A model generated the notes under the pieces. That model did not search any database. It saw only the letters and a list, made by a program, of their open reading frames with translations, and was not told the origin of the DNA. A stretch of 64,000 nt of DNA from Oncomelania hupensis (Eukaryota > Mollusca > Gastropoda > Littorinimorpha > Pomatiopsidae), in contig CM072511.1 of the NCBI GenBank assembly GCA_036898135.1, positions 25,525,564 through 25,589,563 of the forward strand. The letters run 5' to 3'. The position numbers and the translations under genes are program-made. Below are positions 55,113 to 64,000 of this stretch, one piece after another; within the stretch, counting starts at the first letter, position 1, and each line of letters starts with the position of its first letter.

Positions 55113-55201
55113 TTTGAAGAGGTCACAACGAATCTGAAAGCCGTCGTCCTTGCGGTTGCGCTTGCTCTGTATCAACTGTAACACCACTTGAACTTCCGAC
55201 T
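55113..55201 (-). CDS. Calpain-like exon, first C2L domain
   Basis: 89 nt; acceptor CGCAG, donor GTAAGC. Encodes ESEVQVVLQLIQSKRNRKDD then GFQIRCDLFK, matching the V.V.L.Q.......IGF.L. segment of C2L domains. Lies immediately right of a minus-strand LINE fragment in the same intron. Confidence 0.88.
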
Positions 55202-55389
55202 CTGCGAAAAACATCGAGTGAAACAAACATTATTTAACACTACCCGAGAAATATAGATTACTGAATCAATGTTCGAGCTCACAAATATTTCTCAAATGAA
55301 ATACATGTATATGACGTTGAGGTAAAATTTCTTGCTGCGTTTAAGAAATAAGTTTTAAAAAATCATATAAAGAAGTAGAAAAGACTTAC

Positions 55390-55491
55390 CTGTATCAGGC
55401 ACAGTGAAGAGGTAACGAGGATTTTTCAACTTCTTCTGAAAGCCTGCAGCCGTTTCCCCACGCCATTCTCCGTAGATGTTGTTCACGTATT
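55390..55491 (-). CDS. Calpain-like exon, start of first C2L domain
   Basis: 102 nt; acceptor TTCAG, donor GTAAGT. Encodes NIYGEWRGETAAGFQKKLKN then PRYLFTVPDT, the G.W.....AGG....F..NPQ..... pattern of calpain C2-like (domain III) modules. Confidence 0.9.
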
Positions 55492-55737
55492 CTGAACAGA
55501 ATGTATGAAAATAAACTAAGATTTCGTCAAACGATTAACTCTCTCTTGCTCTCTCATCTGCACACTCTCGCGCACACAAATCTTGCGCGCGCACACTAAC
55601 AGACTCATACAGACAAGTACACATGTTTTCGGTTTAAGATATGAAGCCTTTTTTTTGTCCAAGTGTCATCTCAATCTCGTAATCTCCAGTGCAGTAATCT
55701 CAATCTCATTGTTAAACACGGCTCTTGATGTGTCGTC

Positions 55738-55740
55738 GTT

Positions 55741-55780
<40 letters not shown>

Positions 55781-55783
55781 TAT
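55738..55783. repeat. (TTTC)n microsatellite beside calpain exon
   Basis: TTTC units ending 13 bp before the 55797 exon, within its donor-side intron. Confidence 0.95.
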
Positions 55784-55796
55784 CTATTTGTATTAC

Positions 55797-55960
55797 TCAG
55801 AGGATCGCTGTCGCCGTCCATGTCAAAGTCGGGGGTGAGGGAACAGATAGTGGTCTGGCTGAAGTACTTCATGAAGTTGTCCAAGTCGATCCAAAACTCT
55901 CCATCATCAATCACCGCCCTCGGCACCTCCGTCTCTGACACCCCTTTCCATTCAGCGCTC
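55797..55960 (-). CDS. Calpain-like exon, end of catalytic domain
   Basis: 164 nt; acceptor CCAG, donor GTAATA. Encodes DDGEFWIDLDNFMKYFSQTT and ICSL, matching calpain DGEFWM...DF...F..L.IC.L. An acidic DFDMDGDSD segment follows. One base enters and one base leaves as split codons, both consistent with the neighbouring exons. Confidence 0.93.
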
Positions 55961-56336
55961 CTGGCAACGAGAGAGAGAAAAAAAGACAAAAATATATGTA
56001 GGCCTAATTGCTCCTGCACAGATGCACATCAACTTAAAACAAAAATTGTTCCAACAAATACTTGTCAGGGCAAAATTAATAAAGTTATAGCCTACGAGAG
56101 GTATATAGCATTCATTCTCGAACGAACAAGCGTTGCAACGTTGATAAAAGCTTGAAACTCGCAATGACTAATCTCGTGATCTAATGAGGGACGCGAGGTA
56201 GGCCTACCTTTAACTTGGCTTCAAAATGGCGGTTAATCATCCAGTGCATAGCTTCATACCGCGGCAGTAGGTCTAAGGCTAACCAGTCATAAGAAAGAGA
56301 GATTTTGACTATGTTAGGTATTAACTGCGCACTTAC

Positions 56337-56410
56337 CCATCAGACCACTTCCCAGTCCATTCAGTGTTTCCCCACGGATTTCTGACACGAAGAATGGGGG
56401 TGCCCTTTGC
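56337..56410 (-). CDS. Calpain-like exon with catalytic asparagine
   Basis: 74 nt; acceptor TTGTAG, donor GTAAGT. Encodes KGTPILRVRNPWGNTEWTGK then WSDG. RNPWG carries the catalytic Asn and is near-diagnostic of calpains. Ends two bases into a codon. Confidence 0.95.
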
Positions 56411-58270
56411 CTACAATGCAAAGAAAAGGATTATCAATACATCAAATCAAGAAAGTATATATATAGTTACGGCGTGATAGATCGGCCGCGCTAATTGTCC
56501 GGCGCTGTTCTTGTCAGAAATGGCCTCGACAATCAACGCGCTCGATCTATTCAATTGGAAGACTTAGGTCTACTAAGTTTGATAGATTTGACGAAGAATG
56601 AATGAGCAGACGAGAAAAGCTACGAATTAAGTCAACAGATAACAATTATAAAACTCGAAAAGAGTTCACACAGATTCAACCTTGCAACCACTGAAAACAT
56701 TTCGTACAGCTTCTTTGAAGTTATTATTTTTCAATTCATATTTTCAGTTTTACTGGTTCACAAACCCCAAAAACGTAGCACATAGTGAAAGTAACACGAT
56801 AGAGAAAGAAAGACTAGAAATAAAGACAGAACAAAAATCCCTAAATTTCCTATCGTTATTCGTGTGATGCGTGAAACAATTTAGTTTTCTTTCCTTTTCA
56901 TCTTATCAAACTTATAAGCAGCTTGCAGGAAGGTGCTTAATAAGTTTGATAAGGATATCCTACAACGTGCAGTGGCGTAAACAAACACGTATAGAACTAT
57001 TCCGATAATTATTACCGTGGCGTGACCAGACATGTAATATCGGATGACGCGCAACCCCATTGGTTATAGACAGGACACAGCATATTTATCAGCGCGTCAC
57101 CTACGGCAAAACTAAACTTACCTTGATAGGTTGTAATGCAACAGGTCATGTGTCTCAAAAATCATGAGAATCTTTTTTTCTGCTTTTATAAGGTTTCTTC
57201 CAGCCAAAAACAGTGACAACCGCGATTGGCAACCATTACAAAATCTATCATCGCCAGGGAAACTGAGTAAAACAACTATGATTCCCTGATAAACGTGGAC
57301 AAAAAATTACAAACAAGATTCAATTACCTGGCTCCGCAATGACAACATTCGCAGTGCCGTGGCAAAGTAAACAATGCCGTGGCAATACTGACACTAAAGC
57401 CTTCTCGCGATGACGTCAATGCACAGAAATAATATTTCCTAAATTATTATTTAATCACCGCGGACTTAGAATTCTTGTAATAATTTTTCTACTTCCAAAA
57501 TTGCAATAAAATTGTTTACACGAATTCAGATCCCGTCTTCATGTTGAAGAACCACTGAGCTAAACATAATATAGCTCAGTGTGAAGAACGGACAGGTCTA
57601 AAAAGGATCACGATGTTATTTACCATTTCTACGTCATTATATATGCAACGTCATAGTAGAAACTCCGTCTCGGTTGCGTGAACATTCTACAAGGAAGACG
57701 GCTTAGAATATTTACGTCGATCTTCTGTTGTTGGCTGGTTACAATCAATTATATTTCAAGGTAATTCTTTTGTATACTAACAGACAAGTGAAATAGTTAA
57801 AGAAATTAACTAGTTAACTTTAATGAACAACATGCAAATCTAAGTATTATCGATCTGTTTGAACTGGTTACGAATCACAAGTTATTTCTAGATCTATAAC
57901 CTATTCAGCAACGCACATTATAAGTTCCACTCAAATCCCATAATTTAAAATGTGTTTGGAATAAGATTAACACATGCAATAATAACAAATTGATCTATAT
58001 TTGCTTCAAGCTTCACGCATCACCGTCTTTCTTGCAATATTCAGTTTCTTCACATAAGTTACAATAGAAGAATGTCATCTACACATCAGGTTAATCAGTT
58101 TTTTTGAATATCACTGTCATCACATAGTTTCATAAGGAGATAGATAGCGCATCAGTTTATCACACAAGCCTTAAAAAGTAACTTCACAGTAAGCCTGTAG
58201 CTTACAATATATATATCTATGCAAGCCTCCTTTACATATACAAGGAAAGAAAAAAGATTATACACACAAC
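56411..58270. other. Calpain intron, mostly unique
   Basis: Includes the 56902 hairpin and a GAGCTA/TAGCTC inverted repeat near 57550. No gene recognised. Confidence 0.6.
56902..56953. repeat. Hairpin in calpain intron
   Basis: Arms CTTATCAAACTTATAAGCA and TGCTTAATAAGTTTGATAAG pair with one bulged base around a 13-nt loop. Confidence 0.6.
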
Positions 58271-58333
58271 TGCGGTTCCTGTGAGAGAGTAAGCATGTCC
58301 TCCAACCAAGCCGTGCACTTTATCATACTGATC
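58271..58333 (-). CDS. Calpain-like exon with catalytic histidine
   Basis: A 21-codon exon, acceptor TTGCAG and donor GTTGTG. Encodes GLVGGHAYSLTGTA; the His of GHAYS is the second catalytic residue. Phase 0 at both ends. The donor is not a strong consensus, but the frames on both sides agree with it. Confidence 0.88.
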
Positions 58334-58489
58334 CTGCAACACGCAATCAATCAGTCAATGAGTCAAGCAATAAATCAATTAAACAGTAGACCTACTAGTA
58401 CGTACATCTTGGCATAAACCACTGATAAATGAGGTCTGATTGTCAGTTTCAAACCTCTTTTCTTTATTTATTATATATAAAAAAAATTA

Positions 58490-58830
58490 TGGCAAACCAT
58501 TGAAATGTATTTGCCTGAAAAATAAGCATTTTCAAAATCGTTGATTTTGTTGGCGGTGTTGTGATTGGCCTTTATTCTAACGAAGAAAAAAGAAACCGTG
58601 GAATGATAGGACGCAATCTGAACTATCTGCACGCAAACAATTATTAACATAGGCTAAGCCAAGTTTTAGAGACAGCGCAAAATGTGTTTATGTTCCCATG
58701 AAGTTTGGTAAAAATCCGTCCAGTGGTTCTTGAGATATGACCGACCGACCGACCGACCGACCAACATTTGGCCAGTTCTGATTCCCCTTGACTATTTCAA
58801 ATATTTCCTGGTAAGTTTAGGAATACCACC
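58490..58830. repeat. Interspersed repeat family E copy
   Basis: Begins GGCAAACCATTGAAATGTAT (like 32895 and 53933), then TGGCGGTGTTGTGATTGGCC, and ends (GACC)n CAACATTTGGCCAGTTCTGA with CTATTTCAAATATTTCC. In a calpain intron. Confidence 0.7.
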
Positions 58831-59173
58831 AAAAAAAAAAAAATAAAAAAAAAAATAAACAGAACAAAATGTTCCTAGGCCTATATAGCGCACTTAGCAG
58901 CTTAAAGAGCTGCTCAATGATAAGGCTCTGACCACCGAGATCCAGCATCCATAGTTCATTGACGTCAGGACATAACCCAGGTATTTTGAGTCGGATTTGG
59001 AACATATTTGTTGCCCATCAATCAGGCCCAAGCCACGCACTACGATGTAAACTAAAGAATCGAAGTCAAACTAATATTAGTGCGTCCCCCTCCCCCCCCC
59101 TACCTTCCTTCTCCTTCCCCTCCCCCCCTTCCTCTCAAGCAAGATGTTTTGCATGTTATCAGAGGTTACGTAC

Positions 59174-59351
59174 CGGTACGGTGCAGGTGACCAGAGCGCC
59201 GGTCTGCAGAGCGTTACGAACTCGCTCAAACACTCTTTGGGGTTTGGCATCGTCGTCAGCGAAAGAGATCCTCTCCGCTACACCCCCCGTCAGAGCCATG
59301 TAAGCATCGCCAGGCTGACCCCCGTACACGTTGTTGTAGCTGCCATGGTGT
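59174..59351 (-). CDS. Calpain-like exon, core domain
   Basis: 178 nt; acceptor CTACAG, donor GTACGT. Encodes YNNVYGGQPGDAYMALTGGV and FERVRNALQTGALVTCTV, matching calpain Y..L.GG...A...LTGG and the G.L..C segment. Starts with the third base of the split codon and ends in phase 0. Confidence 0.9.
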
Positions 59352-59833
59352 CTGTAGGAACAGAACAAGCGCCAGTATGGCCATCATGATGTATCAATGC
59401 TGCTGGTCGAGTTAACTTGTTACATTGAACTACATCAAAACTAGGTAGCATTTCAAACAACCGCGACTACAACATTACATTAAGATATACTTGAACCAAG
59501 CGGCCATCTGATAACATGTATAGCAGGTGTTTGGAAGGTGGCGATTCAAACTTTCGCTCGTTAAATTAAGCTCTTAATTGTGTGAACAATAAAATTTAAA
59601 AAAAAGAGAGAATACCGTTCAATTCCGAGAGACACAGTCTGTGTTTATCCCACTTTTGGCAACGATCAGAAGAACCACACTGTGGAATTGTTGTGAGATA
59701 ACACTCGCAAACAGACAGATTTTTCGATTATATCTCTATATAAAACTTCCTGAATAAATCTTAGGCACAAGCAAAAAGGTTTAAAAAAAAAATTGCTTTA
59801 AAAAAGAAGGGACGATAAGCATGTTTTGCAAAC

Positions 59834-60036
59834 CTGGCAAATGCTTTTTCCAACAGAGACACCCAGAATTCGTTCTCGTCAGTAGCAGACCTGGCACCCC
59901 ATGGTTTGGTGTCGTGGATGATGGGCAGGAAGTCGTCCATGTACACGTCCACAAACTGCCCGAAATGCCAGAAACGGGCGTGGAAGATGCCTTTGTAGTC
60001 GGGTGTCCCCACAGGGTAGGCATCATCTGGGATCAC
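59834..60036 (-). CDS. Calpain-like exon, core domain
   Basis: 203 nt; acceptor CAG, donor GTTTGC (weak). Encodes YKGIFHARFWHFGQFVDVYM, then DDFLPIIHDTKPWGARS and ENEFWVSLLEKAFA. This is the calpain pattern F.FWQ.G.WV.V.IDD.LP and E.W..L.EKA.AK. Ends two bases into a codon completed by the next exon. Confidence 0.92.
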
Positions 60037-60230
60037 CTGAACGTAGGTTTCATGAACATAATTATATATTAATTTAAAAGAGGAGAGAATGTAACATAAA
60101 AAAAGGAAACACTCGCGCGTGCTTTTAGTAAAAGCTGCCCGCAAAAAGTTCCGTATGATTATTATTTTGATTTAACGTAGTTTCTTTATGTTTTTTGTTT
60201 TGTTTACAAATAATTAATATTATTGTTATT

Positions 60231-60238
60231 ATTGTTAC

Positions 60239-60297
<59 letters not shown>
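60231..60297. repeat. (ATT)n microsatellite
   Basis: ATT/TTA units in a calpain intron. Confidence 0.95.
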
Positions 60298-60490
60298 TTT
60301 TTTAACAATTCTTCTCATTATTAACGTAACATTATTATAATTATTATATAACGCTTTACCAGTGCAAGAGCTGGTCAAGGCGTTGGCCGATACAGCAGGC
60401 TTATCTAACACAAATCGCCTTAGGCGCTCACTCGCAGCCTTAAGTGCATCTTCTAACGCGCCAGACGACTGAGCACAATCCTAGGCGTGT

Positions 60491-61047
60491 TACATTACAT
60501 TACATTATTATTGCTTTAGGTCCAGCAGACTCTTCCGAGCCAAATCAGGACCAGACAACCCCCGATCCGCATAAAAGATCTGCCGAAACAGCCGTAGTGG
60601 TAAAACCGAAAGCTCTCCACCAGCCAGTCACTTTACAATAAAGACATCCCACGCAGGGGACGGCTGAGGCTTCACCCCAACTTATCGAACCCCCGTTTAC
60701 AAAAACAAAATAGAATACAAACATCATTATAAATTATCAACAAAACACATACATATAAAATGCCTACATTGCTAAATAATAACATTATAGGAAGCCCTAG
60801 TGACCACCCGGCAGAAAGCGTCCAATATTCCCAAGCTGATCCAACAGACCTCATACACAAATAAGGAGTCTTGTCCCGGAAGAATTTTCAAGAAAAAAGG
60901 TAGGAGACTGGTCCAGCGAAGAAGACGATAGCATAGCAGATTGACAGAACAGAGCAGGAACGAGAAAGAGCAAATGAGAAAGACAGCGACAGTGGGAATT
61001 TAAAGCACTAAATTTCCAGAAAGTGGGGATATTATTTATACTGAAAC
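60491..61047 (-). mobile_element. Retroposon family C, 5'-truncated, nested in family D
   Basis: 557 bp between an 11-bp direct repeat (CCTAGGCGTGT at 60480-60490 and 61048-61058). The tail is (ATGTA)n rather than (ATCA)n. It interrupts a family D repeat whose halves lie on either side. Confidence 0.85.
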
Positions 61048-61069
61048 CCTAGGCGTGTGGGGGGAGTGG

Positions 61070-61249
<180 letters not shown>

Positions 61250-61571
61250 GGGCACTAGTACTTGCTGGGTGTATTTATGCAACAGGCACTCACTTCACCC
61301 GTCCAGAACATGAGCGTTAGGATCTTTAAATCCCGTGCGATAGACAATGCATCACTCTAATCCAAAGGAATGGGAGAATGGTAGAGGGAGGTGGGGGGGG
61401 GGGGAGGGGGGTGGACTGGAAGGGAAAGGACGAAGGCATTGCGCAATAGAGTTTAATTATTATCGCCATTCCTGGCCATCAAACTTTGAAATTTCTAACC
61501 ACTGCAGCTTGTAATTTTATGGAGTAAACATTCAATGCTTGCCGCAATGGTTTTGATCTAGCTGCACTCAC

Positions 61572-61703
61572 TTGTTTGAGGAGGTTGTCTTGTTCAGAGA
61601 TGTTGGCCACGGTGGACAAGAAGTAGCAAGTGCCAGCGCCGCCTTGCCCGATGTCGAAGCGGGTTGTAGCGTCACTAAACAACACTGGGTTAGGGCTGAT
61701 CTC
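61572..61703 (-). CDS. Calpain-like exon with catalytic cysteine
   Basis: 44 codons between an AG acceptor (CAG at 61704-61706) and a GTGAGT donor. Encodes FDIGQGGAGTCYFLSTVANI, the catalytic-cysteine loop of calpains. The usual GDCW reads GTCY here: the nucleophile is kept, but Asp and Trp are replaced by Thr and Tyr. Phase 0 at both ends, in frame with the 63326 exon. Confidence 0.9.
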
Positions 61704-61889
61704 CTGTAACACATTATTTGAAAAGTCAATGAAAAATATATTTTAAGCGTCCATGAAGAATTATTAATCAATTGAAGTATAGTGCGCAGATGTGCGACGA
61801 GTCATGGTGGATGGGGCGAATACTTTGATGTTAGCATTGCTTTAGTCGAAACTCGTTGGTACATTTGGCATTGCTCTGATTGTGACGTA

Positions 61890-62028
61890 ATGTGTGTGTG
61901 TGGGTGTGTGTGTGGGTGTGTGTGTGTGTACGTACAAAAACGCACAAATGGGTTTCAGACCTTGTATTTTCTAGTAACAAATGGGTTTATTTGCTTGGAC
62001 CCCACTTTTTGTGTGCGTGTGTGGGTGT

Positions 62029-62075
<47 letters not shown>
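61890..62075. repeat. (TG)n tracts
   Basis: TG-rich runs at 61890-61930 and 62012-62075 around a fragment related to the 10424 foldback element. Confidence 0.9.
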
Positions 62076-62077
<2 letters not shown>

Positions 62078-62239
62078 ATAGCGTGCCACCCAACACTTCC
62101 TGATTCAGGGAACCCTGCAAGTTCAAGTTAACTTTGGTTGCCCCGGCTCTAAACAATAAATAATGTTTACCACCTCTGCTCGATTAAATATAGTATCATC
62201 TCTGTTCGCCAAATTCTCACAATAAACCCAGGCGCATTA

Positions 62240-62366
62240 ACCAAGAAGAATGGATCCTTGGAGAGAAATTAGTGGATTCCCGATAGAAGAGGGGTAGCAA
62301 GGATCCATTCTTCTTGGTATCATACTACAGCTACCCATCTGCTATCGGGGATCCACTAATTCTTTC
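62240..62366. repeat. Interleaved inverted repeats
   Basis: Arm ACCAAGAAGAATGGATCCTT (62240-62259) pairs perfectly with 62299-62318. The block between them (62263-62298) is itself repeated inverted at 62330-62366. Order is X, Y, X inverted, Y inverted. Confidence 0.75.
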
Positions 62367-62383
62367 CATAATTAACTTATATT

Positions 62384-63075
62384 GATTGATTGATTGATTG
62401 TTGCTTTAGGTCCAACGGACTCTCCCGAGCCAAATCAGGACCGGACAACCCCCGATCCGCATAAAAGATCTGCTGAAACAACCCTAGTGGGAAAATTGAC
62501 TGCCCTCCACCGGCCAGTCACTTTACAATAAAGACATCCCACGCAGGGGACGGCTGAGGCTTTACCCCAACTACTCGAACCCCCGGTTACAAAAACAAGA
62601 GAATACAAACATCATTATAATTTATCAACAAAACATATACATATAAAATGCCTATATTGCTAAGTAATACATCATAGGAAGCCCTAGTGACCACCCGGCA
62701 GAAAGCGTCCAACACTCCCAAGCTGATCCAACAGACCTCATACACAAACAAGGAGTCTTGTCCAGGAAGAGTTTTCAAGAAAAAAGGTATATCATTGATC
62801 TAGCGAAGAAGAAGATAGTATAGCAGAGTGATAGGACAGAGCAGGAATGGGAAAGAGTAAATGAGGAAGACAGTGGGAATTTAAAGCACTAAATTTCCAT
62901 AAAGTGGGGATACTATTTATACTGAAACCCCCGGCACTCCAACGGGGGTACTGTTGCCGCAGTGAATCTGTCATTCCTACAAAGGAAAGACAGGTTTTCA
63001 ACTGGGGCTTTCACTTTTCCCTTTATAGGTTAGAACAATCTACAGTGGCAAGATTGCTCATGACCCCAAGGGGTC
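62384..63075 (-). mobile_element. Retroposon family C, full-length copy
   Basis: 692 bp between perfect 14-bp direct repeats (AATTAACTTATATT at 62370-62383 and 63076-63089), (ATCA)n tail at the left. Same ends as the 20502 copy and closely similar along its length. Lies in the first calpain intron of the window. Confidence 0.88.
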
Positions 63076-63124
63076 AATTAACTTATATTATAAAATCGTT
63101 ACGCGTGAACTCTACTCACTGAGG

Positions 63125-63290
63125 GGCCGGGTAGCTCAGTTGGTAAGAGCGTCTTGCTAGTAACCGAAAGGTCGCTGGTTCGAATCCCGGATTGGTCAAC
63201 GTGTGATCATATTATTTTCCCCTTTACCAACAACTGGCCCGCTGGTGTCAGTATAAATCGGTCCAGTAGTCACCTATATGCGAAAGTGTC
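63125..63290 (+). mobile_element. tRNA-derived SINE or tRNA pseudogene
   Basis: GGCCGGGTAGCTCAGTTGGT...AGAGCGTC (A box) and GCTGGTTCGAATCCCGG (B box). The T stem pairs poorly and no 3' acceptor strand matches GGCCGGG, so not a working tRNA. A trailing ~90 bp looks like a SINE body. Confidence 0.6.
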
Positions 63291-63325
63291 GTGTGACTAT
63301 AATCTACAAACAACAATCTACTCAC

Positions 63326-63537
63326 TGTGGGTCTTTTCCACTTGAGTTTCGAGGCCGTACCGTCCCTGATGGCATCACGAAGGCCGAACTCCGGGTCTGT
63401 CCACAGCTGTCCAGGGGGTACTTTGGGTCTGGGCATGCCGTGCCTATCGTCGTAAGATTCGGTCCTGAAGTCGAAAAACTGGAGTTTGTTGCTCGCAGCC
63501 CGGTCGTTGGCCTCGATTCTTCTCGTTACTGTCCCAC
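63326..63537 (-). CDS. Calpain-like gene, exon 1 in window (partial gene)
   Basis: Minus-strand exon bounded by TATAG at the 5' side and GTGAGT at the 3' side. Encodes ANDRAASNKLQFFDFRTES, then LWTDPEFG and ending LKWKRP. The LW.DP.F and W.RP segments mark the start of a calpain catalytic domain. Two bases complete a codon from an exon outside the window or further right; the exon ends in phase 0. An (ATC)n run lies just upstream in the intron. Confidence 0.85.
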
Positions 63538-63546
63538 CTATAAAAA

Positions 63547-63551
63547 CGACA

Positions 63552-63646
<95 letters not shown>

Positions 63647-63650
63647 CTAC
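63547..63650. repeat. (ATC)n microsatellite
   Basis: About 33 ATC units, 10 bp upstream of the first calpain exon in the window. Confidence 0.95.
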
Positions 63651-64000
63651 CACTGCCATCATAATCATCACCACCATCCTCATAATCACCATCCCCATAA
63701 TCAACATCACCACCGCTACCCAATGGTGTGCCCTTGGCTACCTAAAAATATTGCTCCACCACGACCAACTTCGAACACATTTATAACGATTTGAACTGTT
63801 GGCCTATAAAATACTGGCCACTGTGACTTTCAAAAAGCCCTCAAAAGATTATTTCATGAAAATGGGTGCTGACAGATGTGGTACAAATAATGGCTACCTT
63901 AGCGCCCAAACTCTTATAAATATGTTGGAATTGTTCTCAGGTAGAAAACGCCTTAGGTGGTGAAGGGTTTGATCAGAAATGCTCATTCATTTATTTTTTA

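Noticed and set aside
63125..63200. Functional tRNA gene
   Set aside because: A and B boxes are present, but the T stem has mismatches and no 3' strand pairs with the 5' acceptor bases.
63444..63794. Poly-His, poly-Met and poly-Asp frames
   Set aside because: Products of the (ATC)n run; the real coding signal here is the calpain exon at 63326-63537.

Overview
This is animal nuclear DNA, not bacterial. Split exons with GT/AG junctions, very dense microsatellites, several non-LTR retrotransposon families and tRNA- or 5S-derived SINEs all show this. Repeat style and composition suggest an invertebrate, most likely a marine mollusc; that placement is inference only.

The centre of the window (35775-52037, 16,263 bp) is a nearly complete Maverick/Polinton, a virus-like self-synthesising DNA transposon. 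It has 222-bp terminal inverted repeats that read as identical, AG...CT ends and a 5-bp flanking repeat (acacc). I count 14 genes: retroviral-type integrase, protein-primed family B DNA polymerase (two reading frames split by a frameshift near 42003-42014), double-jelly-roll major capsid protein, penton-like minor capsid protein, A32-type packaging ATPase, and nine proteins of unknown or structural role. An adenain-type protease is not found. Genes are tightly packed, and three divergent pairs share A/T-only or nearly A/T-only spacers of 21-36 bp. The one roomy intergenic stretch (37122-38234) holds a candidate type III hammerhead ribozyme at 37230-37290, a pair of 35-bp direct repeats and five copies of an 18-bp dyad in a symmetric 47/57/57/47 spacing.

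The Polinton lies in an intron of a host calpain-family gene on the minus strand. I resolve thirteen exons (63326 down to about 33721), with phases that agree throughout. They encode the papain-like core with its Cys, His and Asn, then two C2-like (C2L/CBSW) domains. The Polinton sits between the exons at 53553-53832 and 35286-35405. The gene probably continues beyond the window on the 5' side (right) and possibly further left.

The left half (1-33,700) shows no recognisable host gene. It holds 5'-truncated copies of one LINE whose 3' end reads (GGATA)n or (TTATC)n, two fragments of a second LINE, SINEs of at least three designs (including a tRNA/5S rRNA composite with a perfect 15-bp target duplication), a ~700-bp retroposon-like family with clear target duplications, a Tigger/pogo-type MITE, foldback elements, a 299-bp tandem duplication and long simple-sequence tracts. 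A ~46-bp piece of the first LINE's 3' end is embedded in both Polinton terminal repeats, linking the two repeat histories.
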